Assembly (NCBI GenBank): GCA_001784555.1
Contig: MFRM01000012.1
Coordinates: 1-52,944 of the forward strand
DNA from: Candidatus Melainabacteria bacterium RIFCSPHIGHO2_02_FULL_34_12
Lineage (GTDB): Bacteria; Cyanobacteriota; Vampirovibrionia; 2-02-FULL-35-15
Direction of reading: 5' to 3'
DNA length: 52,944 nt
The position numbers were made by a program, and so were the translations under genes. The notes under the pieces are model-generated. The model was given only the letters and a program-made list of their open reading frames with translations, was not told the DNA's origin and searched no databases. How positions within the stretch are numbered: position 1 is the stretch's first letter; every line of letters starts with the position of its first letter. Shown here one piece after another: positions 7,018 to 17,610 of this stretch.

Positions 7018-10000
7018 ATGCAAAATATGCAAACTTCTATTACTCGAAGGACAAATAGTCCAAAGCTTAAACGGTATGGGGTTTCTATAATATGCGTTTT
7101 AAAAAAATTCTTCTACTTTGAAATAAATCTTCTTCTGGGAAAATATACATCTTTCTCAATTTTTCTGTTTACAAGATTTTTTAAGCCTCATGCAATCATG
7201 TATAGAAAAATTTTTCTTCTTTTTCTTTGCATGAAGCTTTTGTTAATTGATCCTTTTTCAATTTCAAACATTCCAGTTCAGGCACAGACAAATACTTCAA
7301 ACAATTTCAACCTTATTCAAGCACAATCTCTTCCAGTCAGCTTCAACACCTCAATACTTCCAAGTACTATAACCTTAAACTCACTGCCTGTAAGTTATTC
7401 AATAGCCATGTCAGCAAGCTTTATTAAACTTTCTTCGCTGCCAGTTAGTTTTAACACCTCAATTTTTCCAACCACCATTACGCTCTCATCAAAACCAGTT
7501 AGTTATTCACTTTCAAAAACTGCCGACCTGCTAAAGATATCTTCGCTGCCGGTAAGCTATTCTCTTAATTCTTTTAGCGGTAATCTCATTAAAACTTCAA
7601 GTGCAAGCGTTTCTTATAAAATATTTAACGGAACTCCACTCCTTCAGGCGATTTCTCCAAATCTTCTTCCAATTTCACAATCAGGAAGCTCTATTTTAGT
7701 AAGTTTAAATGGTGAAAATTTTGCAAAAGAAGCTGTCGCTTCAATAGGCACTTTAAAAATTAATACTGAATATAAATCTTCAAAAGAATTAATCGCTACT
7801 ATTCCGGCAAATTATCTAAATAAAGAAAACAGCTTTGAGATTTTTGTAACAAATCCGCCACCAAAAGGCAGTGTAAGTCAGGGACTTTTTGTAAGAGTGG
7901 TTGATCCTGTACCGATTGCAAAAATTAATGCAGCACCAAATATTGGCGTAGCACCGCAGATAGTTACTTTTGACGGAAGAGACACAGAGGATCTCTTAGC
8001 AAAATATTTTGGAGAGGAATTAAGTTATTCATGGAATTTCGGAGATAATGACAAAATCTCAAATGAAAATCCAAATATTTCCACTAATCCAGTTGCTACA
8101 CATAAATATTCAAAGCCAGGAAAATATACAGTTTCTTTAAATGTCGTTAATGCTTATGGGAAGAGTTCAAAGATAACAAAAGAGATTGAAGTGAGGGAAA
8201 AGAACTTTGCACCGGAAGGAACCTATGAAACAAACATAACTTCCGGCGATGTTCCAGTAACAGTATCCTTTACTTCTATGATTCTTGACATTGAAAATGA
8301 TTCTATATCTTATTTCTGGGATTTTGGAGATGGAAACTCAAGCACGGATCAAGCTCCACAACACACTTACACCATAGCCGGCAAATACAAGCCTGCTTTA
8401 ACTGTTACAGATTCTTTAGGAGCTAAAAGTGTAATTAACAGCTCAAAGCTTACTTTTCTTCCTCTAAATAATTTACCAATCTGCCAAGTCACTGCAATTC
8501 CAAGAGAAAATATATTAAAGAGAAATGAAAACGGATTTTTCATAAGCACAGTTCAATTTTCAAGCAATAGCACATACGATCCGGACGGGGAAGAAATTAA
8601 ATATCTTTGGGATTTTGGAGACGGTGAAAAAAGTGAAGAAACAAATCCAAAACATGAATATCAAAACCCCGGCGAGTATAAGGTGATTTTATCTGTCACA
8701 GATATAAGGAATGGAAAAACAATAAAAGAATCAGAAGTTAATATTTTCAAGCCTTCTCCAACATCATCTGCATCAATAGCTGAAACTACAGGAAGTGCTC
8801 CATTTGAAGTATCTTTTGACGGCAGCAATTCCCAAGATTATGATGGAATGGCAGTTTCATTAAAATGGGATTTTGGAGACGGTGCCACTGAAACCACAGA
8901 CAGCACTCAGGCACAAATTAAACATACATATCAAAATCCGGGCGTTTATCTTATAACCCTTACAGCTACTACATCTGATAACAGGTTTACAAAGATAAAT
9001 CCAGGAAATATCATAGTCGGACCAAATAAAAACGTAGTCGGTCAAATTACTAAACTGGAAGGTGATGAAAAAGGGATTGCCGGCAATGCCAATGCAATGG
9101 TTAAATTATCTGCAAAAGGCAGCTATGATCCACTGGACTCAGCCTTACCGCTTAAATATAAATGGTCATGGTCAGCTTTAACTTATGATGTTTCAGGTAA
9201 TTTAAAAGACGTCTCTGAAGAAATAAATAGCAGCATTATTTCCGGAAATGATCAGGAAACATTTGATTTTACCTTTACTAATCCAGGACAATACACACCT
9301 GTCCTTGAAATTGAAAAATCAGACGGAAATAAATCTAAATTTTTAGGTGAAACTTATACAATTAGCCAGGATCAATCACCTGTTGCAATTGCAAAAATAA
9401 CCAGCGAACAAACCTCTGGCAAAGCAGGGCTTGAAGTTGCTTTTGACGGGTCAGAGAGCTATGATCCAAAAGCAAACGGCGGCATAAAAATTCTCACGTG
9501 GGACTTTGGAGATGGTGAAAAATCTAATGAGATCTCTCCAAAGCACATTTACTCTAAAGAAGGAACCTTTACACCTACTTTAGTGGTGGCAGATAATGAA
9601 AATAAAATCGGTTATTCACAAACAAACAGCATAAAAATTACAAATGAACCTGAGGATAATAAAAATCTGCTTACAAGAAAAACTTTACTGCAGGTGACAT
9701 ATGAACTCACTGAAGAAGAAATAAAAGAATCAATAGATTCAATGGTTAAAGAAGCATTGAATTCTTTTGACCAAGAAGACAATCAAAAACCTGAAATCGG
9801 ACCAATTACTGTAGAACCAAAAATTATTTCTCCTGGCAGCAGTGTAAAGCTTTCTTGTTTTTTAAAAGACAATGTTGCACTTAGTAATTTTGGGTACACT
9901 CTTATTGATCAAAGCGGGAAAATCCTAGAAGAAAAAGTTATAGATTTAGTTAATAATGACGATAAGATTTTAAGAGATGAGATTTATCTTGAAGAACAAA

Positions 10001-13000
10001 TCTTAATTCCAAAAGAACTCCCAAGCGGAACCTATGATTTAAAGCTTACTGCAACAGACACAAGCAACAACCAGCTTGCAAAAGTAAGCCAAACAAATAA
10101 TGAAAATGAAGAAGTTATTGTTAATATTGAAGTAAGTAACATTGAATCACTAAACAATACATCTCCCAATCCTGATGTAATTATTGAGCACAGCCAGGAA
10201 AGTCCTGTAAGCAGAGAAATACAAAGCAGAACTTTAGAAGAAAATGAAGAAAAACGTAATTCATACTTACGTGGAAAAAATATTTTAGTGCTTGATGAAA
10301 AATTAGAGATTGAAATCGAAAATATACCAAAAAATTTAATCAGACTTAGAGCAAATGATTTGATTAATAAAAAAGAAGAGAATTTAAAATTTCAAACTGC
10401 CGAATTTTCAGTAACCGGAGTAACTGGAATCAGTAATCCATGGATTTCAATAAGCCCTTCAAAGACTAATTCACTCCTTCTTTACCCTATAGCTGAAAAA
10501 GATGGATATCTTTCAATAGGCACAAAAGGATCACTTATAAGCAAATATTTTGCAAACTGGTCAAGTACAAATATATACGTAGACTATAAAAAAATTGGAA
10601 ATGTTTTCTGGGCTTATGGTGCAGGAATTTCTTTTGACAGTAACACTGCAAATCCTGTGAAATATGTACAGTTCAGACCAGTAAATAGTACAGGACAGGA
10701 AATGCCGCCTGAAACCTGGAGCGGGGATTTCTTTACATTTACAAAGATTACTCAGCCGCAATTAACCTCACTTTCTCAAACTGAAAGCACAGCAGGTCGC
10801 GGAGCATTTGATCTTAATTTATACGGAAGTAATTTCAGAGAAAGTTCAAAAGTATATTTTGACGGATATCCTCTTACTCCATTTGAAAGCTCACCGGCAT
10901 TTCTTAAAGTAAAAGTACCAGCAAGTCTTGCCAGTTATATCGGTATAAAGCCTGTTTTTGTAAGAAACTCAGACGGTTCACAATCATCTACTATTTACTA
11001 CACAATAAAAGCAAATCAAATAAATCCATGCAGTCTTGGCAAAACACTTCCGCAGAGAAGAATTGGAGCCGACTCAACGACAATACTAAACGGAAACAAC
11101 ACATATCTTTCTTTTCCCAGCGCAACAATAGAAGGAAACGGTTCAATCATTATTCCTTTCTGCCTGGATGGAAATTATGATATTAAAACTTCATTGACAC
11201 TTACACATATTCCACTAAGCACGACAAAGTGCAATGACGTGAATTTCAGGCTTGACGGTATTCCAATCGGACATAATAAATATTGCGGATATCCAGGTAC
11301 ATTTACCTTTGAAAACTTAAATACTTCCACTCTTACAAATGACATTCATAATCTGGAAGTAAGTTTCAGCGCTCCGTCATCAGATAAGTTATTAGTTGAA
11401 GAAGCATTGTTTTCAATAGGAGGCGGACCGGTAATTTCTTCTTTAAGTCCAGGTTCAGTTTCTCTGGAAGGACAAAATAGAACACTTACAATAAACGGAA
11501 GAAATTTTAATCAGGGTACAACTGTTTATCTCGACGGGGAAATTACAAATAAAACAAGTGTGTCCGGAAGCCAAATAACTGTTTTATTACCGGATAAATT
11601 TCAAAATTCAGGCACATATCCAGTACAACTTATAGGAGATGGAAAATCATCTTCAATTTTATCTTTAGTTGTGAGAGATAAAATTGAAATAATACCTTCT
11701 TTATTTAAAGTCACGCCGCCTGAGCCTTTTCCTGGAAACAGTTTTGATATAGAGCTTAAGGTAAAAGATAAATCCGGCAATCTTTCAAATTTAATTTACA
11801 TTGCACACATAGGTGTATTTGATCCTGACGGAAACATAATCTTTATACCTAACATTTCAAATAATTTATCCACGATTACTTTAAACGGAACTAAAGAATC
11901 TCAAAACGAAAACGGTGATATTATCACGGTATTTCGAGGCTCAGTTCCTCTTGGTATTCATGCTAAAGCCGGAAATTATAAAGTAATTGCATCGGTAATC
12001 AGAAACTCATCTTTTGGCAGTGATTATTCAAGCTTTGAAGCATTTAAATATCTGACCACAAAAGCCCTGGGACTCAGTGCAAATGAAAATCTTATTCCTG
12101 CTTCTCATAAATTAATTTTCACCCCAAAACCTGCTGTTCTTTTGCAATTTGGAATCGAAGAGTCAAACAGTGAAAATGTCGGTTTTGCTGCAATTTCAAA
12201 TAAAGTAATTCAGGATAACCAGGAAATTAAATTTAAAGCTGTGGTTTCAAAAGGCACAGAATATGCATCAAAACTAAGATTTAACTTTAAGTCCGGTTAC
12301 GGGCGTGAATCCGGAATAACATCTTCTGATAATGCCACATTTAAATACAACAATTCAAACGTTACAGACACTACACCGCTTACATTTAGATCAGGACTTG
12401 ATGTTTACTGGGCAGAAGGCGGGATTCAAACAAAAATTGCTGCATACAGCGGCACCACTGTCTATGTTTATCCGAATTACAAACCCATTGCAAAGACAAA
12501 AATATTTTCTGAGAAATATCCACTTTATGCTGACAAGCCGCCTCTCATTACCGGATTCATTGATCTGGACAGCTATGATCCAAATCAAAAACTTTCAAGA
12601 ACAATTGATTTTGTAAATCCTCTAAATAACTCCTGGGAATTATTTAAAGGTATTGCAGGACAAAATGAAAATGTAATTTCATTGCCTCTGGACGGAAAAG
12701 TTTCAGACGACAAAAAGACTTTCATAAGCGGAAGTTTATTTTCCCCAGGCACATATTTTGCCAAACTCACCGTACAAGATCAAAGCGGACAAAGCGATAC
12801 TGCATCCACTGAATCAGTTACTGTAACATATCCACATCAGAAAATAATTGTTTTTGCCAGCACAGACCCACAAGATAAAAAGATCTACGACCCCGGCACA
12901 AGCCAGGATGGCATACCCGTAAAATTCAAATCTAATGTCACTGTTCTTAGTGGAAATCCTACACTTAGTTATAAATGGGATTTCGGCGATAGTTCTTGTA

Positions 13001-16000
13001 TGCGAATCGGCGGTGGGGCGATAGGGCGTATCGGCGAACTTCCGGAAGATTGTACAAGTCCAAATCCTACACATATTTACTACGACGGTAAAAGATCATT
13101 TAACGGACAATCTTTCATAGACAGAAGATCTGTCACGCCAAAACTTACTGTCTCTGCCAGATTCATGAACGGGACCACTGAAACATGGGAAGCAAGTACA
13201 GGCACAATAACATTTAACGCTGAGCCGAACTTTGTACTTTTTGATTTAAAAGCAGAGCCTTTAAATGGAATTGTGCCGCTTACAGTAAATCTAATGATAG
13301 ATTCTGCAACTGCAAGATCTGTAAATGCCACAGTTACAAAATATGAGCTTGATTGGGGAGATGGAACAAAAGAACAAGCAGATATTACATTTGATGAATT
13401 AAAATCTAAAACCTTTACTCATACATATACAGAACCAAATACTTATCTGCCCAAACTAAAAGTCTTCATTTTAGAATCCGGAAGGACATTTACATTTAAT
13501 GTGGCTGATATTACTGCAGCTGGCACAGGACAAGCAGGGGTTTATCTGCTTGATGATCTCTCTACTACATCATTTACAAACCAACCCATTGTAACCTTCA
13601 TGGTGCTTGCACTCTTTCCTAATCCAAATGATCCAAATAACAGCTTAAAAATTAAAGTAAAAGATGAAGATGGAAATGAAAATGTTACAGAGCTGGATCC
13701 AGGCAATTCTTTACAAACCCTTTCTCTCTCAGAAGGTAAAAACATTTACCATTTTGAAACTACTGACAGCTCAGGTGAAATATGGATGAGTGAGATAAGG
13801 GAGATCGTGGTGGATCAGGCAAATCCATCCATCAGCAATCTCTTAGCTTCAGTAAACCCTCAAAATAATTTCGAAGTAATAATAACGGGCAATCTGGTCG
13901 AAGATAATTTACAAAAAGTTGAGTTACAGCTTGATGAGAATACTCCTATCATCTTATCCTCCGATGAAATAGTTCTTATCCAAGAAGAAACCAACGAGCA
14001 TAAGTTTACAAAAACAATCAGTAACATATCTGAAACTTATCATAACGTAACTATCAAAGTTACTGATCTCGCAGGAAATACAAGCGAAGAATCACTACTC
14101 ATAAATAAACAAAATAATGTGTTTTCTACACTTAGAGCTGAAAATCAAATTAGCAATGATTTTAAATCACCATCAATAATTTCAAATAAATCTGAACACA
14201 TCTATGACTTATTTGAAATCACAAAAGATGTAATCTCAGGAGAACCTTTTGATCTTCAGTTGTTTAGCTGTTTTAACGATGATGGGGGGCTTGGACAGTC
14301 AGGCAAAGAACATAATATGGTGGAAACATTTTTTGCAATAGATTCACATAAGCTTACTGTTTCAAAGAATAATTCTGAACCAGTAGACATTACTGCAAGT
14401 TTAAATAACATTTCAAGACAAGCTATCGATAAATGTTTTAATATTCAAGGTTTTGGTATTCAATATAAAAAACCAGATTGCAATTACGATTCACTAGCAG
14501 ATCTAAATCATTGTTTTGATGCCTGTACAAGACTTGATGGACATATATGCAATGCTGAAATCATTAACACAACACCAGTAAACAAATATCAAAAAGATAT
14601 TGCGTTATTTGACACTTCTTTATCTAATTCTGATTTATTAAAACAATGGGATATCGGTTCTTATGAACTTAAGTTCACTATTAATTCAAGCCAAGATAGT
14701 TTAAGTCTTTATGGTACAAATCTTGGAAAAAACTCAAATAATCCCCTTACCTCTCAAATATTTACTTACAAGATAAACGTAATAAGAAAGCCAGATATAA
14801 AAACTGAAATCGCACAAGCATCCAAAAAACTTAAATTTGATGAGGGAAATGAAATTAGATTTAAAGTGATTGTCTCTGATAATATTCAGTTCACACAGGA
14901 AAGAAAACCAAAACTTGATCTCCAGAATAAAAAATGGACAGGTTTAATCGAGCCTGCTTCACCTATTATTGAAGTAATTTCTGAGACTATTGACTCAAAT
15001 GATCCAAGAAAATATGTTTTTGAACTTAAAACTAACTTAAAGCCAAAATCACTTAAAAAAATAGATCTTGAGATCCCAGTCCTCTTTCCGCCTGATTACT
15101 TTAACCCTACAGGAATAAATTATCCTGTAAAAATTACATTTGGAAAGATTGAAGGAAGTTTTGCTGCTGAAATTACCTCACCAGCTGATGGAACCTTTAT
15201 TACAGGAAAAACAAATATATCATCAACAGTTACTAAACCTCAAAATCTACAGGATGGATTAAATCTTTTTAATAACTGCAAGAAAAGTGTTATTAACTAT
15301 GGAATTAAAACTTTCGAAAATGAAAATATAATTCCGATAGCCAGTAAACCTCTTGAAGTAAATCCTATTAAGATAGCCTCAAAAGGAAAAGATCTTATTG
15401 AACAAATTGACTTTAAAGACCTCCTTAATTTTAATCTAAAGAATGTAATTGGATTTAAAGATGACTTTTTATCCGGAAGTATTTTTGGACCAATAGAGCT
15501 TTATGGAGAATATTCAACAGCATGTACTGATAAAAATCTGGAATATAACAGTACTCCAAAAGCATTAACACTTTTTGATTATTTAAGGATTATCAAGGCA
15601 AAATGCAAGCATCTAAATAATTCTTCATCCACCACATGTGAAATTACAGCTTCAAACAATACTTTCAGTGATAACTATGAAGTAATCATCTCTCCAAATC
15701 CAAATGACTGCAAACCGATAATAACTGGCGAAAACAAACTCACAAGAACATATAAGTTCTCTTGTCTACCGCCTGACATTTCAACTTTTGAAGTTAAATT
15801 GAAACGTGAGCAGAAATTCCTTGAAAAGATTCAAGAAAAAATTAATCTTACTCCTAGTATTCCAGCCATTAACATAACTACAAATGAAAATGTAATATTT
15901 GCTGATAAGAAAAATATCAGCGTTAAGAATGTGGAGGGGGATTCTCTCTTTTCAATTGGAGACATTAATGATAAAAAAGTCACTGTTGATGGAAAAACAA

Positions 16001-17604
16001 TATCTGTTCAAGAATTAAATCAATTATTATACGACTTAGGATTCTTACAAGATCTAGATCAAAATGGTTACACGGAAAAAACTCGGGATGCATTTGGAAC
16101 ATTAGTTAATCAATATAACTGTATAAAAAATAGCGATATTGGGAATCTTAAATATCAGGTTCACAAAGGTTCATGTCAAGAAAATATCTTCCCTGATTTC
16201 AAAGCACAAGAAGAAGAAGTAAAAATTGCTACTAAGATTCAAGACTTCATGAGAGGAATAAAAGAATCTTATGTAGAACTTTACAATGAAATACACCGCA
16301 ACCCAATATTAGCAAGCTTTGTAATTGGTTTTGCTGTAGCATCTGGAGTAATTATTACAACAGGAGCTGCATGGATAAATATATACACAGCCGGTGTTCT
16401 GGTTGAACTCGGTGCTATTGGAGTAATGGTGCAGATAGAGGATATAAAGAATAAATTAGCTGGATATTTTAATGAGAGTGATTCATTTAAAGCTGGATAT
16501 ATTTTTGGAGAAGCAGGAAAGTTTGTAGGACTATCTGTAGTAATTGGATTTGCTTCAAAAGGATTAACAAATCTAAGTTATACAATTCAGGGTGTAAAAC
16601 AAGCTCAGATATTAAGTGAACAAGGACATAAAGATCTAGCTAATGCAATATATGAACAAGTAAGCAGGATAAATAATGCAACGGATGATGTTATTAAGAC
16701 TGGACTTAAAAATGGGCTTGACGGAGTATTAAAGACAGTAGATGATATACAAACAGGAGAGATATTTAAAGACTTCCAAAGACTTTGGACTGGGGTAACA
16801 CAGGAGGAAATAAGCTCAATAAAGTTAAATGCTCTGAAGTTATTTAATGATATAGTAGCTAAAATGCAGCAACAAGAAGAACTCTTTAAAATCTATGAGA
16901 CAGATCCAGGTGGATATGAGACTGGGGTTTTAAGGAATAATTTAATAGATAAAAGATTTCAATCAATATTACAAAGCCTTGGAAAAGACTTAGCTGAAAC
17001 TATTAAAAATGCAATCTCAGAAAGAGTAAATGGAACAGTAAGCTCACTAAATCAATACTTTGCAAATAAAGGTTTAATATTAATTGGAGATGTAATTCCA
17101 CCAACTAAAGTACCACCAAGATTATCAACTTTTATGAAAATATCGGATTTTAAGAAATATCATTTGCAGGGGACAGAGTATGAAGAGGCAGCTTATGAAA
17201 CAATTATTGCTGATATTAAAAGTGGAGTTTTGAATCCATCAAAAATTAAAGGTGAGTTATCTACAAGATCTGGCATAAGATGGTGGACTGATACAAGTAA
17301 GATTCAGGAGCTAAGACAGTCTGGTAAATTGACAAAAGAATACATAACAGGAGATAACGGTGTAGCTCTTGATTACAATACTTTAGACCCTTTAGAAACA
17401 CACATAGAAGTAATAATTTCAAAAGAAAATATAGACTTTTATGTACCTGTTTCATCTGCTGGTGGAAGAAAATATGTGCCATCACCAAACAATCCAGATT
17501 TATATAATGGAAAATCTTTTGGTGGTTTATATGAAATATATTCAAATAAAGTTCCTGCTGACATAACTAGTGGTCACGCGGTAGGTATTGATGTTGCAGA
17601 GTGA
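7018..17604 (+). CDS. Giant PKD/IPT surface protein (3528 aa) with polymorphic-toxin-like C-terminus
   Basis: The start at 7018 has gagg at 7001-7004. An internal ATG at 7198 opens a good signal peptide (MYRKIFLLFLCMKLLL...VQAQ) and may be the true start. The order is six ~18-aa LPVS[FY] repeats (residues 104-203) and an IPT/TIG domain (208-295). PKD domains follow, with WxFGD cores near 339, 434, 531, 618 and 828 and a degenerate one between the last two. Further IPT and Ig-like modules lie at about 1240-1560, with more PKD-like domains near 1987 and 2112. After residue ~2400 the composition changes. A peptidoglycan-binding-like helix pair (LNQLLYDLGFLQDL, about 3000) and a Gly/Ala hydrophobic stretch (3095-3135) precede an unrecognised final domain (about 3361-3528). 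This layout resembles a contact-dependent polymorphic toxin: long export stalk, hydrophobic pre-toxin region, C-terminal effector, then an adjacent immunity gene. The toxin assignment is inference. Confidence 0.85.
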   Translation: MQNMQTSITRRTNSPKLKRYGVSIICVLKKFFYFEINLLLGKYTSFSIFLFTRFFKPHAIMYRKIFLLFLCMKLLLIDPFSISNIPVQAQTNTSNNFNLIQAQSLPVSFNTSILPSTITLNSLPVSYSIAMSASFIKLSSLPVSFNTSIFPTTITLSSKPVSYSLSKTADLLKISSLPVSYSLNSFSGNLIKTSSASVSYKIFNGTPLLQAISPNLLPISQSGSSILVSLNGENFAKEAVASIGTLKINTEYKSSKELIATIPANYLNKENSFEIFVTNPPPKGSVSQGLFVRVVDPVPIAKINAAPNIGVAPQIVTFDGRDTEDLLAKYFGEELSYSWNFGDNDKISNENPNISTNPVATHKYSKPGKYTVSLNVVNAYGKSSKITKEIEVREKNFAPEGTYETNITSGDVPVTVSFTSMILDIENDSISYFWDFGDGNSSTDQAPQHTYTIAGKYKPALTVTDSLGAKSVINSSKLTFLPLNNLPICQVTAIPRENILKRNENGFFISTVQFSSNSTYDPDGEEIKYLWDFGDGEKSEETNPKHEYQNPGEYKVILSVTDIRNGKTIKESEVNIFKPSPTSSASIAETTGSAPFEVSFDGSNSQDYDGMAVSLKWDFGDGATETTDSTQAQIKHTYQNPGVYLITLTATTSDNRFTKINPGNIIVGPNKNVVGQITKLEGDEKGIAGNANAMVKLSAKGSYDPLDSALPLKYKWSWSALTYDVSGNLKDVSEEINSSIISGNDQETFDFTFTNPGQYTPVLEIEKSDGNKSKFLGETYTISQDQSPVAIAKITSEQTSGKAGLEVAFDGSESYDPKANGGIKILTWDFGDGEKSNEISPKHIYSKEGTFTPTLVVADNENKIGYSQTNSIKITNEPEDNKNLLTRKTLLQVTYELTEEEIKESIDSMVKEALNSFDQEDNQKPEIGPITVEPKIISPGSSVKLSCFLKDNVALSNFGYTLIDQSGKILEEKVIDLVNNDDKILRDEIYLEEQILIPKELPSGTYDLKLTATDTSNNQLAKVSQTNNENEEVIVNIEVSNIESLNNTSPNPDVIIEHSQESPVSREIQSRTLEENEEKRNSYLRGKNILVLDEKLEIEIENIPKNLIRLRANDLINKKEENLKFQTAEFSVTGVTGISNPWISISPSKTNSLLLYPIAEKDGYLSIGTKGSLISKYFANWSSTNIYVDYKKIGNVFWAYGAGISFDSNTANPVKYVQFRPVNSTGQEMPPETWSGDFFTFTKITQPQLTSLSQTESTAGRGAFDLNLYGSNFRESSKVYFDGYPLTPFESSPAFLKVKVPASLASYIGIKPVFVRNSDGSQSSTIYYTIKANQINPCSLGKTLPQRRIGADSTTILNGNNTYLSFPSATIEGNGSIIIPFCLDGNYDIKTSLTLTHIPLSTTKCNDVNFRLDGIPIGHNKYCGYPGTFTFENLNTSTLTNDIHNLEVSFSAPSSDKLLVEEALFSIGGGPVISSLSPGSVSLEGQNRTLTINGRNFNQGTTVYLDGEITNKTSVSGSQITVLLPDKFQNSGTYPVQLIGDGKSSSILSLVVRDKIEIIPSLFKVTPPEPFPGNSFDIELKVKDKSGNLSNLIYIAHIGVFDPDGNIIFIPNISNNLSTITLNGTKESQNENGDIITVFRGSVPLGIHAKAGNYKVIASVIRNSSFGSDYSSFEAFKYLTTKALGLSANENLIPASHKLIFTPKPAVLLQFGIEESNSENVGFAAISNKVIQDNQEIKFKAVVSKGTEYASKLRFNFKSGYGRESGITSSDNATFKYNNSNVTDTTPLTFRSGLDVYWAEGGIQTKIAAYSGTTVYVYPNYKPIAKTKIFSEKYPLYADKPPLITGFIDLDSYDPNQKLSRTIDFVNPLNNSWELFKGIAGQNENVISLPLDGKVSDDKKTFISGSLFSPGTYFAKLTVQDQSGQSDTASTESVTVTYPHQKIIVFASTDPQDKKIYDPGTSQDGIPVKFKSNVTVLSGNPTLSYKWDFGDSSCMRIGGGAIGRIGELPEDCTSPNPTHIYYDGKRSFNGQSFIDRRSVTPKLTVSARFMNGTTETWEASTGTITFNAEPNFVLFDLKAEPLNGIVPLTVNLMIDSATARSVNATVTKYELDWGDGTKEQADITFDELKSKTFTHTYTEPNTYLPKLKVFILESGRTFTFNVADITAAGTGQAGVYLLDDLSTTSFTNQPIVTFMVLALFPNPNDPNNSLKIKVKDEDGNENVTELDPGNSLQTLSLSEGKNIYHFETTDSSGEIWMSEIREIVVDQANPSISNLLASVNPQNNFEVIITGNLVEDNLQKVELQLDENTPIILSSDEIVLIQEETNEHKFTKTISNISETYHNVTIKVTDLAGNTSEESLLINKQNNVFSTLRAENQISNDFKSPSIISNKSEHIYDLFEITKDVISGEPFDLQLFSCFNDDGGLGQSGKEHNMVETFFAIDSHKLTVSKNNSEPVDITASLNNISRQAIDKCFNIQGFGIQYKKPDCNYDSLADLNHCFDACTRLDGHICNAEIINTTPVNKYQKDIALFDTSLSNSDLLKQWDIGSYELKFTINSSQDSLSLYGTNLGKNSNNPLTSQIFTYKINVIRKPDIKTEIAQASKKLKFDEGNEIRFKVIVSDNIQFTQERKPKLDLQNKKWTGLIEPASPIIEVISETIDSNDPRKYVFELKTNLKPKSLKKIDLEIPVLFPPDYFNPTGINYPVKITFGKIEGSFAAEITSPADGTFITGKTNISSTVTKPQNLQDGLNLFNNCKKSVINYGIKTFENENIIPIASKPLEVNPIKIASKGKDLIEQIDFKDLLNFNLKNVIGFKDDFLSGSIFGPIELYGEYSTACTDKNLEYNSTPKALTLFDYLRIIKAKCKHLNNSSSTTCEITASNNTFSDNYEVIISPNPNDCKPIITGENKLTRTYKFSCLPPDISTFEVKLKREQKFLEKIQEKINLTPSIPAINITTNENVIFADKKNISVKNVEGDSLFSIGDINDKKVTVDGKTISVQELNQLLYDLGFLQDLDQNGYTEKTRDAFGTLVNQYNCIKNSDIGNLKYQVHKGSCQENIFPDFKAQEEEVKIATKIQDFMRGIKESYVELYNEIHRNPILASFVIGFAVASGVIITTGAAWINIYTAGVLVELGAIGVMVQIEDIKNKLAGYFNESDSFKAGYIFGEAGKFVGLSVVIGFASKGLTNLSYTIQGVKQAQILSEQGHKDLANAIYEQVSRINNATDDVIKTGLKNGLDGVLKTVDDIQTGEIFKDFQRLWTGVTQEEISSIKLNALKLFNDIVAKMQQQEELFKIYETDPGGYETGVLRNNLIDKRFQSILQSLGKDLAETIKNAISERVNGTVSSLNQYFANKGLILIGDVIPPTKVPPRLSTFMKISDFKKYHLQGTEYEEAAYETIIADIKSGVLNPSKIKGELSTRSGIRWWTDTSKIQELRQSGKLTKEYITGDNGVALDYNTLDPLETHIEVIISKENIDFYVPVSSAGGRKYVPSPNNPDLYNGKSFGGLYEIYSNKVPADITSGHAVGIDVAE
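7327..7626 (+). repeat. In-frame 54-bp tandem repeats encoding LPVS[FY] units
   Basis: Five successive units of 18-19 residues plus a truncated sixth. Each begins S-x-P-V-S-[F/Y] (the last S-A-S-V-S-Y), and odd and even units look more alike than neighbours. Units one and three share SLPVSFNTSI. This suggests duplication of a two-unit block just after the signal peptide of the giant protein. Confidence 0.75.
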
Positions 17605-17610
17605 GGGGAC

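Noticed and set aside
12332-13745. Several 60-94-codon frames inside the giant PKD gene
   Set aside because: All lie within an uninterrupted 3528-codon frame with obvious domains; they are shadows.
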